Positions 21,364 to 33,200 of a stretch of DNA of 64,000 nt are shown here, piece by piece (position 1 is the stretch's first letter; each line of letters begins with the position of its first letter). Under the pieces are notes generated by a model, which did no database searches, was not told the origin of the DNA, and saw only the letters and a list, made by a program, of their open reading frames with translations. The stretch covers positions 1,218,734 through 1,282,733 of the forward strand of contig NC_089316.1 of assembly GCF_036669915.1 (NCBI RefSeq), in the 5' to 3' direction. Origin of the DNA: Pocillopora verrucosa (lineage: Eukaryota > Cnidaria > Anthozoa > Scleractinia > Pocilloporidae). Position numbers and translations under genes: made by a program.

Positions 21364-24300
21364 ATGGATGCAAAGAGGAACGTCCGCACGAAATCTAGTG
21401 AAGAGATCAGCAGAATTTCTGTGGCTTTTTCAGTAACTTCTTTGACTCTTGTAACATTTTTGTTCATGAGGATCGAATTTGTGTACAACAATTCGAAAGC
21501 GATGGAAACAAGGCTTGAAAACCGAATTCAGCGGATTGACGATGACCTGAAAACAAACATAGAAAGAATAGTGAAGAAGAGGTTACAAATTTATGAAACT
21601 GCATCCACAACAAGGAGAAAGGAAAAGCCGGATGTTATGTTTGGTGAGTAATTGGTTACACGTACCTCAGATCTGTTAGCTTTTAATAACCAACATTAAA
21701 CTGCATCACAGCACAAAATGATTTATCGTTCGTTTACCTCTCAATTCTATAAACATTATACTCGCTATAATTCTACTGCCGTTGATTGTGAAATAAGTCT
21801 GAACGAAAATATATCTTTTAAAAGTTGTATTTTATTTGTATGTTATCCTTTTGCCAAGGCTACTTTTGGAAAAGGTCAAACTCAGCTGACGCTTAAACCC
21901 TGAACTATTTTCTTTTTTCACAAGCTTTGTGCGAAAGAACACGCTTAAGGTAATCAACAAGTTTTTGCTATTGTTTCTCTTTACTCAAGAAACTGTATGG
22001 TTATCGAAAACATATGCTTTAACATATTACTGTAATGAAGGGTGACATGCATTCGTGCGTCAGGCCACCGAAGAATGCAAATTGGATCAGGTAACATGTT
22101 GAACCAAATCGAAGTTATGACTCCCACTGTTTTGACTTCCTGAAACACAGCAGCATACATTCTAATTATCTTACACTAATGTGTTTGATCACCGCTAATT
22201 TTTAGCACCGAAATTTTCATGACAGCAGAATTGTTAATTATATCTTACGAACAGAACTTTGAGCACGATGCTCAATGAGCTTACTTGAAATCTCGCACCT
22301 GAAAAGTCTCAAGACTAGAGGCAGCTTCAGACAGTCCTCAGGCTATTTTCAAAAAAAATGTATAGACGTCCAAGGTTCCTTTTATAAATTTTTTTGTTCT
22401 TTAACTCTGACTCCATTTCATGTTCATATATTCATTTTTGCACCGATTTTGTGAGAATATTAATGTTTTAACATTTGCATATTCCTCTTTTGTTTCTACT
22501 TTCCATTTTCTTTCTCTTCACCGAAAACATCGATTGATAAACGACTACATCAATTCTACTTATTCTTTCGCACTTTAAAATGCATTATTTCATTAATCCC
22601 ATAAGAAATATTTGTTATCGTAACCTCCACAGGTTTTGAAAACAAAGTTGGAAGTGTGGTATCAGTTATCCGTGATCATGAAAGAGAGAGAAGAAATGTT
22701 GCTGCAGGAACAATAACTCTGCACCAAGTCCGCCAGGAAATTAACAACAAGTTCAATAAATCCTGCAGTGTCAACAACAAGATTTGTCAGACAGGACCTC
22801 CAGGTCCTCCAGGTGCCCACGGGTATCCAGGGTACAAAGGAGAAAAAGGAGCCACAGGGAAAACCGGCTCACGAGGCCCTCCAGGTCCAATCGGGGCTCT
22901 AGGCGCCAGTGGTAAAAGAGGACCTGAGGGACCTCAGGGAGTAAAAGGCGACAAGGGCGACAAAGGATCCGTTGGAGCGCCCGGGATTAGAGGAGAGACT
23001 GGAACCAAGGGTCGTCAAGGACAACAAGGATCTATTGGCTTAAAAGGAAGCAAAGGCAGCAGAGGATTGGTTGGTATTCAGGGACCAAAGGGAGAATGTG
23101 TTGTTCCACTGAAGATCAGTGTGTATCCAGTATCTCAGGAAGTCTTTGCGGACGAGCCTGTAATATTTTACTGTTGGGTTCAAGGCCATCTTTCGTCCAG
23201 GATAACGTGGCGTAAACTTGGAGGTACTCTATCTAATGCTACTGTTGAGGATGGTGCGCTTCGAATGAGCAGCGTACAAAGGTCACATGCTGGGTCGTAT
23301 ATGTGTACAGCTCACACTGGTTTGGGTATGTTCCGAATAATAAGCAGATTGAGCATAAAAGGTAGGGTCTTTTACGTTTGAGCCATTTTCAGCCTTGCTT
23401 TCAGTTGTTCGAAATATTAGGAGGTCAGTGCCGTTTGTTTTCAGAATCAGATAATGCCCTTTCTCGAATCATCATGGTTATTCAGGTCTATTGATCGAGA
23501 CTTTTCTAAAACCAAGAAAATATAGCCTAAATGATTCTGGCGCACCCTTACTTGATTACGTTAAAGCTGCTTGTCAAAGAGAGAAATGATTATGATAAGC
23601 TTTGCCACGCCATCTATAGCTCAGACTTTTACGATCTTCACCACGTTTTTTTTTTTTTGTGACTTTTAAATTGATTCTTTTCTTTCCTCAGAACCACCTA
23701 AATTTACCAAAAGGCCCCCTACAATTGTCGATGGATTTCCAGGGACAAATGTAACCCTGTGCTGCGAAGCCTCAGGCTCTCCTCGTCCAAACGTTGAGTG
23801 GTACCAGGGCCAAAAGTCTTCTGTCTCACTTCCTCTTTTTCAGAAAGATGGATGTCTTCTAATTAAAATGGGTGAAGAAAACGTATATTTCATTTGCTGG
23901 GCTAAAAACAGCTTCGGATTGGTAGAGACAACAACCTTGGTGATTGCAGAAGTATTGGGAGGTATTATTTATTAGTTACTTTTGCTGCAGAGCTTTAACA
24001 ATATCTAAGTGTAACGCGGTATTACTTGTCTTAATAGCACGATATGTTTGTTGTATGGAGAAGAGTTTATCAAGTTTATCAATGCAGTTAGAGTTGGTAA
24101 TATATACGGTAAATAGTCCTTGATCACAAACACTGGAATTCTGTCATAGCCTGGAGCTTTATTATAATTGGGTATAATATTGTACTCGAACCTTACTTTT
24201 AATGAACACGTTAACACCCTGACCTCGTCTCTTCTTTCTACCCTATGCCAGATAAGCAGAGCTAGGCACTTGTTTTCCAAATCAGTACTTACCACCATTC

Positions 24301-25037
24301 TGAATTGTCTAGTTTTTTGTAAACTCCCTTTATTGCTCGACAGTTTGGTCTGGAACGTTTGCGCACAACATAAACAAATTGCAACTTGTACAAAACTTTG
24401 CTGCCCGTGTGTTGAAAAACAGTAAGAAGTTTGATCACATCTCACCAGTGCTGCGGGCACTGTGTTGGCCTTCTATTAAGAACCAGTTATAAGTGCGTGA
24501 TGTTACGATGCTATACAAAATAGTCAATGGCCTTGCACCACCATATTTAGAGTGTTACGTCAACAAAAGATCAGCTATCCACAGCTACAATACTAGATCT
24601 AAAGACAACTTAGTTATACCGTTTTGTAGGACAGCCACAGCACAGAGGTCTTTTAGTTATAGAGCAATTACTGCCTGGAATTCTCTTATAAGTGAAGAAA
24701 CGAAAAATAGCGCAACACTCTCAGTTTTCAAGCGTGCAGTAAAGCGCGAAATATATGACAGTCCATAGGAATCTTTTTTAGGTATAGAATTTTAAGAATA
24801 TGTTAGTTATTTATTTGTATTTGTTTCTTTATCATGATATTATTGTAACTTTTATAGGTAGTTTTATTCTATTTCCAATTATTGTAAATTAAATCGGAAG
24901 AGCCACTGGGTGGAGATTTAATAAACTTACTTACTTACTTACTTACTAAATCCAGCATTTGAAAAATATCCCAAAACCGCACTTGGCCGGCTCATGGTGT
25001 AGAGCGCCGGACTGCCGTGCGAAAGGTCGAGGGTTTC

Positions 25038-25068
<31 letters not shown>

Positions 25069-26502
25069 TGTGCAGCCGCTATCATGACATCTGCAAGTAG
25101 TTAGATATTTTAGTCTTCTCGGATAAAGACGATAAACTCCGACGTCTCTCTGTACTGGTTGGCAGGGGACGTTAATGAACCCACGCACTTCTCGCAGAGT
25201 AGCGAACATGTCTCCCAGTGTTGTGCTCTGGCCTGGTTATTATTAATACCAGCCCTATTTAACAAGCCTGAAACTGAAATGGGCCAACAAGTCTAACTAT
25301 TGCTAATAAATGAATTAAATTTTACAGTAAAAAGATGAAAAAACATTTTTTGCTGTTTGTACTAGTTCATTCTAATTTGGGATTAAATTGTGTTCCGGGA
25401 CCAAAACCAAAATTGATCCCTTTGAAATTGAGCAGTTAAAACAGGCTGAGATATCTTTCTTTTTCAGGTTTGGAGCAATCAGTAATACTGAAACATAATG
25501 TTTATTACCTACACAATTTGAAAATTTGGTTAAACCCTGTTGTACAGAGCCAGTCTTCACACTGGACGCGCTGCTGGCGAGCATCCATGGATGGTTGGGC
25601 CAGCACTACCTTCCACTCAAAGTGTGACCACAAAGGGCCCACAGTGACCATTATCCGTGTGGGAAAATACATCTTTGGTGGATACACCAGCACATCATGG
25701 GGTAAATGAATCATTGAATGCTTTCGCTATATTTTTTCACTTCATTGAAACATACATCCACCTTCTACATTTGAACTACACGCAGTAACTTGTTTTCCAG
25801 AACCCATGTAAGCGACATAAAATCTCTCCTCTAAAATAACTTGAACCTGAAAAGAAATTCTAGCATAAAGTTTCTGTTGTCTGATTATCTGATTGGAATT
25901 AAATTTTGACACAAGATCATGCTCGATTAGGAAAAGCTGTTCCCTGTATTTACGCAATAATTTATTTTACCATAGAAAAAGGTTGAAGTCAAACGAGTGG
26001 TGGATAATTCATTCAATAACTTTTCCTATCATTGTTGTTATTAACTGGTGAACGCAATTTCTCGACCGTTTTAAATTTTGCTGTGGTCAAGTGTTACAAA
26101 TATTCACCTTCTTCTCAGTTTACTGAAATAGTTTGTGACACTTTTTTACCATTTTGTTTATTAGTTTTCAATTGTGGATACCAGCACAGCTCAAAGGCCT
26201 TTTTGTTCTCATTGGTTAACCAGCCAGGCTGGGCACCATTGAAACTTTTTAAAACAGGGCAGCATAGTTCAGGTCGCCATTCCATATACAGTTGTTCAAA
26301 GAATGGACCCACATTTGGTGGAGGAAACCATATTTCCATTGCCAGTTACGCCTCATTCAACTCAAATTCTTACTCAAACCTTGGATACACCTACAGGCCA
26401 CCATCTGGCCACAGTTATGGCAGCTCCTTTACCCAATCATTCCTCGCAGGAAGTCGAAATTTTAAACCCGATGAAGTTGAAGTGTTTTATGAAAGTACTT
26501 GA
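21364..26502 (+). CDS. gene C: type II membrane collagen-Ig-Ig-TLDc protein
   Basis: Exons are 21364-21643, 22633-23361, 23692-23961, 25468-25701 and 26165-26502 (616 codons plus stop, all junctions GT-AG, phase 1). Exon 3 has no internal in-frame ATG near its start but is open throughout and encodes the second Ig domain. The furin-like site is RERR. The usual ICRAKNS motif reads ICWAKNS, an Arg to Trp change beside the second Ig cysteine. The exon 4 donor is GTAAAT. In the TLDc domain this copy is divergent: QHSSGR before the SIYSC motif, NHISI after FGGG, SFNSNS instead of SSNTNS, and TQSF instead of TKSF. Intron 3 is about 0.9 kb longer than in its relatives because of a retrotransposon insertion. 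The gene looks intact. Confidence 0.86.
24059..24947 (+). mobile_element. 5'-truncated, 5'-inverted non-LTR retrotransposon fragment in intron 3 of gene C
   Basis: On the plus strand, 24168-24768 encodes in broken frames the C-terminal part of a non-LTR reverse transcriptase protein. Recognisable pieces are FNEHVNTLTS, MLYKIVNGLAPPYL, IHSYNTRSKDNLVIP and FSYRAITAWNSL. The 3' end is an (ACTT)n tail at 24926-24947. On the minus strand, 24174-24059 encodes an earlier piece of the same kind of protein (NYNKAPGYDRIP followed by DYLPYILPTLTALIN, the reverse transcriptase finger region). This head-to-head arrangement, 5' part inverted and 3' part in sense, is the classic twin-priming product. Units without the insert read straight from GTATGGA to TCCAGCATTT (compare 40727-40742 and 54842-54853). 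No clear target-site duplication is seen. The clade is probably CR1/L2-like (jockey superfamily). The element is dead. Confidence 0.8.
24976..25345 (+). repeat. tRNA-derived SINE in intron 3 of gene C
   Basis: Orthologous SINE copy with GGCTCATGGTGTAGAGCG and GGTCGAGGGTTTCACAC in the tRNA-like head. It follows directly after the retrotransposon insertion, which landed just upstream of it. Confidence 0.65.
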
Positions 26503-29500
26503 AATAAACGAACTAAAGTAACGATGATATTCAAAACTACTATTTAGGCCTATTTACTAACAATCGAGACAGATGTTTCTGTCTGGGTTGTCTCTGGGTT
26601 AAGGCCACAAACTAAGATAAAGTTTGAACAGACCAGTTGAGGTAGTAGCGCTGAACTGTCCTATTATGTTAACATGTATCATCATATCTAGTCGTTGGAG
26701 AGAGTTCGCAAATTGATCAAAGTAACGCTATGATGAACTCGTGTATAAACTGTGCAGAATATTATAAGAATATGCATTGATTGTTCCAAACTTTCAATTA
26801 TTCCGTGATTCTAAGACACAGAATCAAGCCATCATCTCCAAATTGATCTGCTTTATATAACAATCGGTCCGCCATCTGTAAGAAGATATATGCAACGTAT
26901 TTCGACCTGATGAAATTAAAGTGTTTTATTAAACTATTTGAGGCAATTGAATTCCTATTTACTGACAATGGACACAGGGTTGCCTGAACAGATGAGGTTA
27001 GGTAACAGCACTAAATCGTTCAACTATGTTTATAGATATTAGCATTTTTAGTCGTAGGTGAGGGTACAAAAATAAGATGTATGCTCTTCCCAGACTCCTC
27101 TGACCGTGCCAACGCCGCGAAATTTGCATATCGAATCTCCTGAGATCCTCATATCAGCAATTAAAAAAGGGCCAGGTTTGTGTGAACTTTGTTATTAGGG
27201 GTACTATAAAATCGCTCGAGTAGCCAATTGAAATTTTCTTGCACGATAATATTTGCCAGTTGAGTAGTATTTTTCCGAGCTCCGTAGGCGAGAGGGAAAG
27301 CATGATCAATGGGCGAAATGTCAGTTCGTTGTCTGAGTTTAGGTTTACTACTACACTTCTAGTTATTCCGATGGACATGGATGGACTCCATTGGATTCCA
27401 TCCGACGAATGGATATCGATGGAGTCCATCGGACAACATTTCTACCCTCCCCAATATTTATCGGACTTTCCGGTACTCTTTCCCGTCGTGACTTCCGGTT
27501 ATCTTACTTCCGTAGGAAGGTGTCACGAATAGAATTTTGCCTATTCCATCGGATAACCACGTTTTCTATCGGAATCCATTGGTGTGTATCGGACATGCAT
27601 GGAGGGAGGAATAAAGGAAAATTTGACAATCATTTGATTTGCTTCAATTTGTATTGTGAAGATTCATACACGAAGCTACCAAATCTAAAGATTTCCCGAC
27701 GCGGCTTAGATTTCGGGCCTTAATACATATTGTTCAAAGGTTTCCTCTGTCAGAGATACACACTCGGCAGTAATATCACATATCAGTCATTAAAAAAAGA
27801 CCTGGATATTTAAATCAAATAACTGAAATACTCAACCACATCAACAGACTTCTTTAACAATAAAAAAAAAACAAAAATTGGGTATAGATAATTTCGTCGA
27901 GCAAGTTCTAACGGACTCATTGAATGAAAAGTTTTGTTTGAAATAGTGATAATTTTTTATTGATTATTAAACATCCCTTTATTTCTTTTTCTCCGGGGGT
28001 TGCACAGTAAGTTGTTTGACTCAGTAGTTGACAAAGAGATTTGGCCAATTGTGAAAATACTGTCAAGAGGTCGAAATAACTGTTTGGGCCGTATTGTATA
28101 TACCGTTTACGGCGTGCACACGTACAGAATGTTATAACAGAAAGCTGAAGAAACAGAAAACTACGAAGAGAAACCCGGTTACGGAATGTTACGGACTTGA
28201 GTCAGGAAACTAAGTCGAGTGCATCAAGTCGATGCTGGTTGATAGGCTTTACGCATCGATTAGTTCCTTGATCAAAGTCCTGAGTGCAAGTGCTACAACC
28301 ATGACATTATAAACTGCTGCAACCCAATAGTGCTGAAATATCACAAGCCAATATAAAAGTTGACAACAACGACAACAACAACAAAACCATTTTTATTGTA
28401 CTCTTTATCAAGTATTAGCAATGTATTGCATAGAAAATGACTAATTACAGGAGCCATTTTTCTGCTGATCAGTATTATAATAATTAGAGGGTACCAGCAC
28501 CTGGAATAACTACGCAGCTAAAGGAACTGGATTAAGGTAGACTGCATATTTATAGCGGAGGAAGAGTATGGCCAACACATACAAAAACTTTGTGAAAAAC
28601 TACATTACACACGTAACAACAAAAGATTGTGGTACAATTTAACAATCTTTGAAGATCAAACCCTTGCTGCAGTCTGAACACTTCTCTCAGAGATCAAAAC
28701 TTACTTTATTTTCTCTTTAAATCAAATATCTGTAGGATTTATTTCAAGAGTCTTTAAAGTTTAGCACGCCTTGCTGTAAGCGGCTAAAGGTGAATTCCAG
28801 AAAAAGTGAGAAATTTGAACAAGGTACAACACTTTCGTAGCAACTTCCATAGGAAAATGTCCATCTCTGACATTAAAATTTTGTAATAAACATTTAAAAG
28901 GAAAAGAGTGGAGCTTTTGGGTTCTTTAAATCCAGTAACAGCATTTTACCCGAGCAAGTGAACGTGCCTGCTTCATTTTTCGCCAGAGATAGGTTTGCAC
29001 CTGTACCCCTCCAAAATATCATGTTGCTAAGTATATCCATTGAAAAGCTCTTTTCGGTGAAATACATCTTTTTTTTTTCCTATTCTACCCTTCTTCCTGT
29101 ACTCCTTTGGTAAACCTGATACTTCTGCGCAAGCTGGGGCAAAGCTATACTGATAAAAAACATCTGCATGATCTTACTGGCCAAAGCCATTCCGTGAAAC
29201 AGACTGGAAGAATGATTCATTTACCTGCCTTCATCATAGTCTTGTTCTTCCATGGACATATCTGTTTTGCTGTGTAAGGTAATACTATATTTGCTTTGCT
29301 GCCTACCCAAGAATATTAAAATACATTTGAAAAACATTCAAAGAACATTTGCTGTAGCTCTTCGTGTAGAGTAGTTTGAAAGGTGATTTCTAAAACCTTC
29401 AGTCAAATTTGATAGCTTAGTCAATGTTTTCAACTAAGCCTTCATTTGCGATTCCTTTTTTGAATTTCGTGCATCATTTTTTCTCCGGAACAAAGCAAAC

Positions 29501-30205
29501 GTGAAAAAAAACTTTAGAGCGAAACTTCTAGCTTAAGGTCATCCCCAAAACATTTTGTTAAAGAAACTATATTCATTCCAAGACAAGTACTGAGCTTTTA
29601 ACATCATTTAAGTCTTATTACGCACCCTTTACCTTTTAACTCCAAAGAGTGACCAAGACATAATTTCTCATTACAGTATCAACACAGAATCAAGCAGACA
29701 AGTGAGGAGAAAAAAGAAAAACTCAGTTAGGGGACTACAAGTTGAACCCCAATACCAAATTCTCCAAATTGAAATCATAAGTATTTTATGGCAGACAGTG
29801 GGGAGAATTACTAACGAGATGTTGGGAGTTAAAGGGTTAATGATAAATCATCGTCGCCTCAAGGGGTCATCTGTCTCAGAGAAATTTGAAAAACTGACAT
29901 CTGCGATGGGAGTATTGTCAATAAGTATGCAAGCGTTTTTCTTCCTCCATCTGATTATTCATTTTCCTTTCATTTCTATTTCAGACTCATCACTGCCCCT
30001 GAAAAAATTCGGTCAAAGACCTCCTCTTGAGAAATTTAATCTAATTTGTCTGACAACTGAATAAGTGATATTTTAAGATGTCACGGGGTACACTGAAACA
30101 GCTTACCGCTGAAAGGGTAGTTTCATCTTAACTTGCGTTTTGGAGCTACATCAGTCCCAGCTGACGAACTATATTCCTCCTGTTTTAAAGATCGCCAATA
30201 CAGAA
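26503..30205. other. long intergenic spacer (type I) before gene D
   Basis: This spacer matches 2300-5921 at length. It begins with a unit 3' flank. From about 27810 it contains the long block unique to type I spacers, and it ends with the promoter-proximal block of gene D. The CRE-like upstream block of the other spacers is missing. A short inverted repeat (ATGGACTCCAT 27381-27391, ATGGAGTCCAT 27419-27429) lies in a TCCAT/ATGGA-rich stretch. I see no supportable coding region; the open frame at 27391-27723 is low-complexity. Confidence 0.6.
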
Positions 30206-33200
30206 ATGGATGCAAAGAGGAACGTCTGCTCGAAATCTAGTGAAAAGATCAGCAGAATTTCCGTGGCTATTTCAGTGACTTCTTTGACTCTTGTAACATT
30301 GTTGTTTATGAGGATCGAGTTTGTGTACAACAATTCGAAAGCGCTGGAAACAAGGCTTGAAAACCGAATTCAGCGGATTGACGATGACCTGAAAACAAAC
30401 ATAGAGAGAATAGTGAAGAAGAGGTTACAAATTTATGAAAATGCATCCACAACAAGGAGAAAGGAAAGGCCTGATGTTATATTTGGTGAGTCATTGGGCT
30501 ACACGTACATCAGTTCTGTTAGCTTTTAATAATCAACACTATAATATACAGCATCACAGCACAAAATGATTTTATCGTTAGTTTGCCTCTCAATTTTATA
30601 AATAGAATACTCGCTATACGAGTATACAGAACGAAAATCTGTCTTAAGTTGTATTTTATTTGTTATCCTTCTGCCAAGGGTATTTTTGGAAAAGGTCAAA
30701 CTCAACTGACGCTTAAAATCTGAATTATTATTCTCTTTTCACAAGCTTTATGCGAAAGAACACGCGGAAGGTAATCAGCAAGTGAACATTTTATTGTTTT
30801 GCTTCACTCAAGAAACTGTATGGTTATCGAAAACATCTGCTTTCACATTACGGTAGTGTAGCGTGACATACATTCGTGTATCAGACCACTGAAGAATGCA
30901 GATTGGATCACGTAACATTTTGTTGAACCAAACCGAAGTTATAACTCCTATTGTTTTAACTTCCTGAAACACAACAGTATACATTCTCATTCTCTTGGAC
31001 TAACGTATTTGATCACCACCATTTTATGGCACCGAAATTTTGACAACAGTAGTGCTGTTGACTATATTTGGCGAACAGGACTTTTTGGCGAATACTCCGA
31101 TGGTCAATGAACTTACCTGAAACTCTCAGCTAAAAAGTCTCGTGACTAAAGGCAGCTTCAGACAGCCCTCGGGCTATTTTTGAACAAAATTTATAGAAGT
31201 AAAAGGTTCCTTCTTTTTTTTTTGTTATTTATTTTTGCGCCAGTTTTAGGAGCATATGAAGGTTTTAACATTTGCGTATTTCTCTTTTGTCTCCATTTTC
31301 TCATTTTTTCTCGTCACCGCAAACATGGATTGATAAACGACTACATCAATTCTTCTTATTCTTTCGCACTTGAAAATGCATTTCATTGATCCCATAATGA
31401 ATATTTGTTATCGTAACTTCTGCAGGTTTTGAAAGCAAAGTAAGAAGTGTGTCATCAGTTATCCGTGATTATCAAAGAGAGAGAAGAAATGTTGCTGCAG
31501 GAACAATAACTCTGCAGCAAGTCCGCCGGGAAATTAACAACAAACTCAATCAATCCTGCAGTGTTAACAAGAAGATTTGTCAGACAGGACCTCCAGGTCC
31601 TCCAGGTGCCCTCGGTTATCCAGGGTACAAGGGAGAAAAAGGAGCCACAGGGAAAACCGGCTCACGAGGCCCTTCGGGTGCTATCGGGGCTCCAGGCGCG
31701 AGTGGCAAAAGAGGACCTGTGGGACCTCAAGGAGTAAAAGGCGACAAGGGTGACAAAGGGTCCGTTGGAGCGCGCGGGATTAGAGGAGAGACTGGAATGA
31801 AGGGTCGTCAAGGACAACAAGGATCTATTGGCTTAAAAGGAAGCAAAGGCAACAGAGGATTGGTTGGTATTCAGGGATCAAAGGGAGAATGTGTTGTTCC
31901 ACTGAAGATCAGTGTGTATCCAGTATCTCAGGAAGTCTTTGCGGACGAGCCTGTAATATTTTACTGTTGGGTTCAAGGCCATCTGTCGTCCAAAATAACG
32001 TGGCGTAAACTTGGAGGTACTCTATCTAATGCTACTGCGGAAGATGGTGCGCTTCGAATAAGCAGCGTACAAAGGTCACATGCTGGGTTGTACACATGTA
32101 CAGCTCACACTGGTTTGGGAATGTTCCAAATATTAAGCAGATTGCATGTAAAAGGTAGGGTCTTTCACTTTTGAGTGATTTTCAGCTTTCGCATTCAGTT
32201 ACAGGTAATGGGTAATAGGTAATGCCCCCAACATAATCATCATGGTTATTCAGGTCTATGAATCAAGACTTTTCTACAACCAAGAAAATATAAACTGAAT
32301 ATAACTTTTTAAGATCTTCACCAAGCTTGCTTTGTGCCTGTTAAATTGGTTTTTTTCTTTCTTTAGACCCACCTAAATTTACCAACAGGCCTCCTACAGT
32401 GGTCGGTGCAATTCCAGGAACTAATGTGACCCTCTGCTGCGAGGCCTCAGGCTCTCCTCGTCCAAACGTAGAATGGTTCCAGGCCCAAAAGTCTTCTGTC
32501 TCATTTCCTGTTTTTCAGGAAAATGGATGTCTTCACATTAAGATGGTTAAAGAAGACGTAGATTTCATCTGCCGGGCTAAAAACAGCTTCGGATTGGCAG
32601 AGACAACAACAACAGTGATTGCAGAAGTATTAGGAGGTATTATTTATTACTTTTGCTGCAAGGCTTTGAAAATATGTGGTTGGAAGGTAGTGTCAATTGT
32701 CTCAATAGCGCAATATGTTTGTTAAATGGGTCCAACATTTAAAAAAATATCCCAAAACCGCACTTGGTTAGTTTATGGTGTAGAGCGCCGGACTGCCATG
32801 CGAAAGGTCAAGGGTTCCACACGCGGGATCTTAAAATAACTGAGGCGAATATGCTGCTACTACCTTGACATCTGCAAGTAGTTAAACATCGTTGTCTTCT
32901 CGGATAAAGACTATAAAATCCTACGTCTCTCTGTACTAGTTAGCAGGGTACGTTAAAGAACCACGCACTTCTCGCAAAGAGTAGCGAACATATCTCCCGG
33001 TATTATGCTCTGGCCTTGTTATTATTTATACAGGCCCTATTTAACAAGCTTTAAAGCTGAACTGGGCCAACAAGTCTAAGTATCGCAAATAAATAAATGA
33101 ATATGGTAAATAAATAGATAAAATTTGCTGCTATTTGTGCTAATTCACTCCCTTCCAAATTGAGCGATTAAAACAGGCTGTCATATCTTTCTTTTTCAGG

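Noticed and set aside
24005-24460. Minus-strand 151-codon frame as a gene
   Set aside because: Only its 24174-24059 part is meaningful, as the inverted reverse-transcriptase fragment; the rest is antisense of the plus-strand half of the same element.
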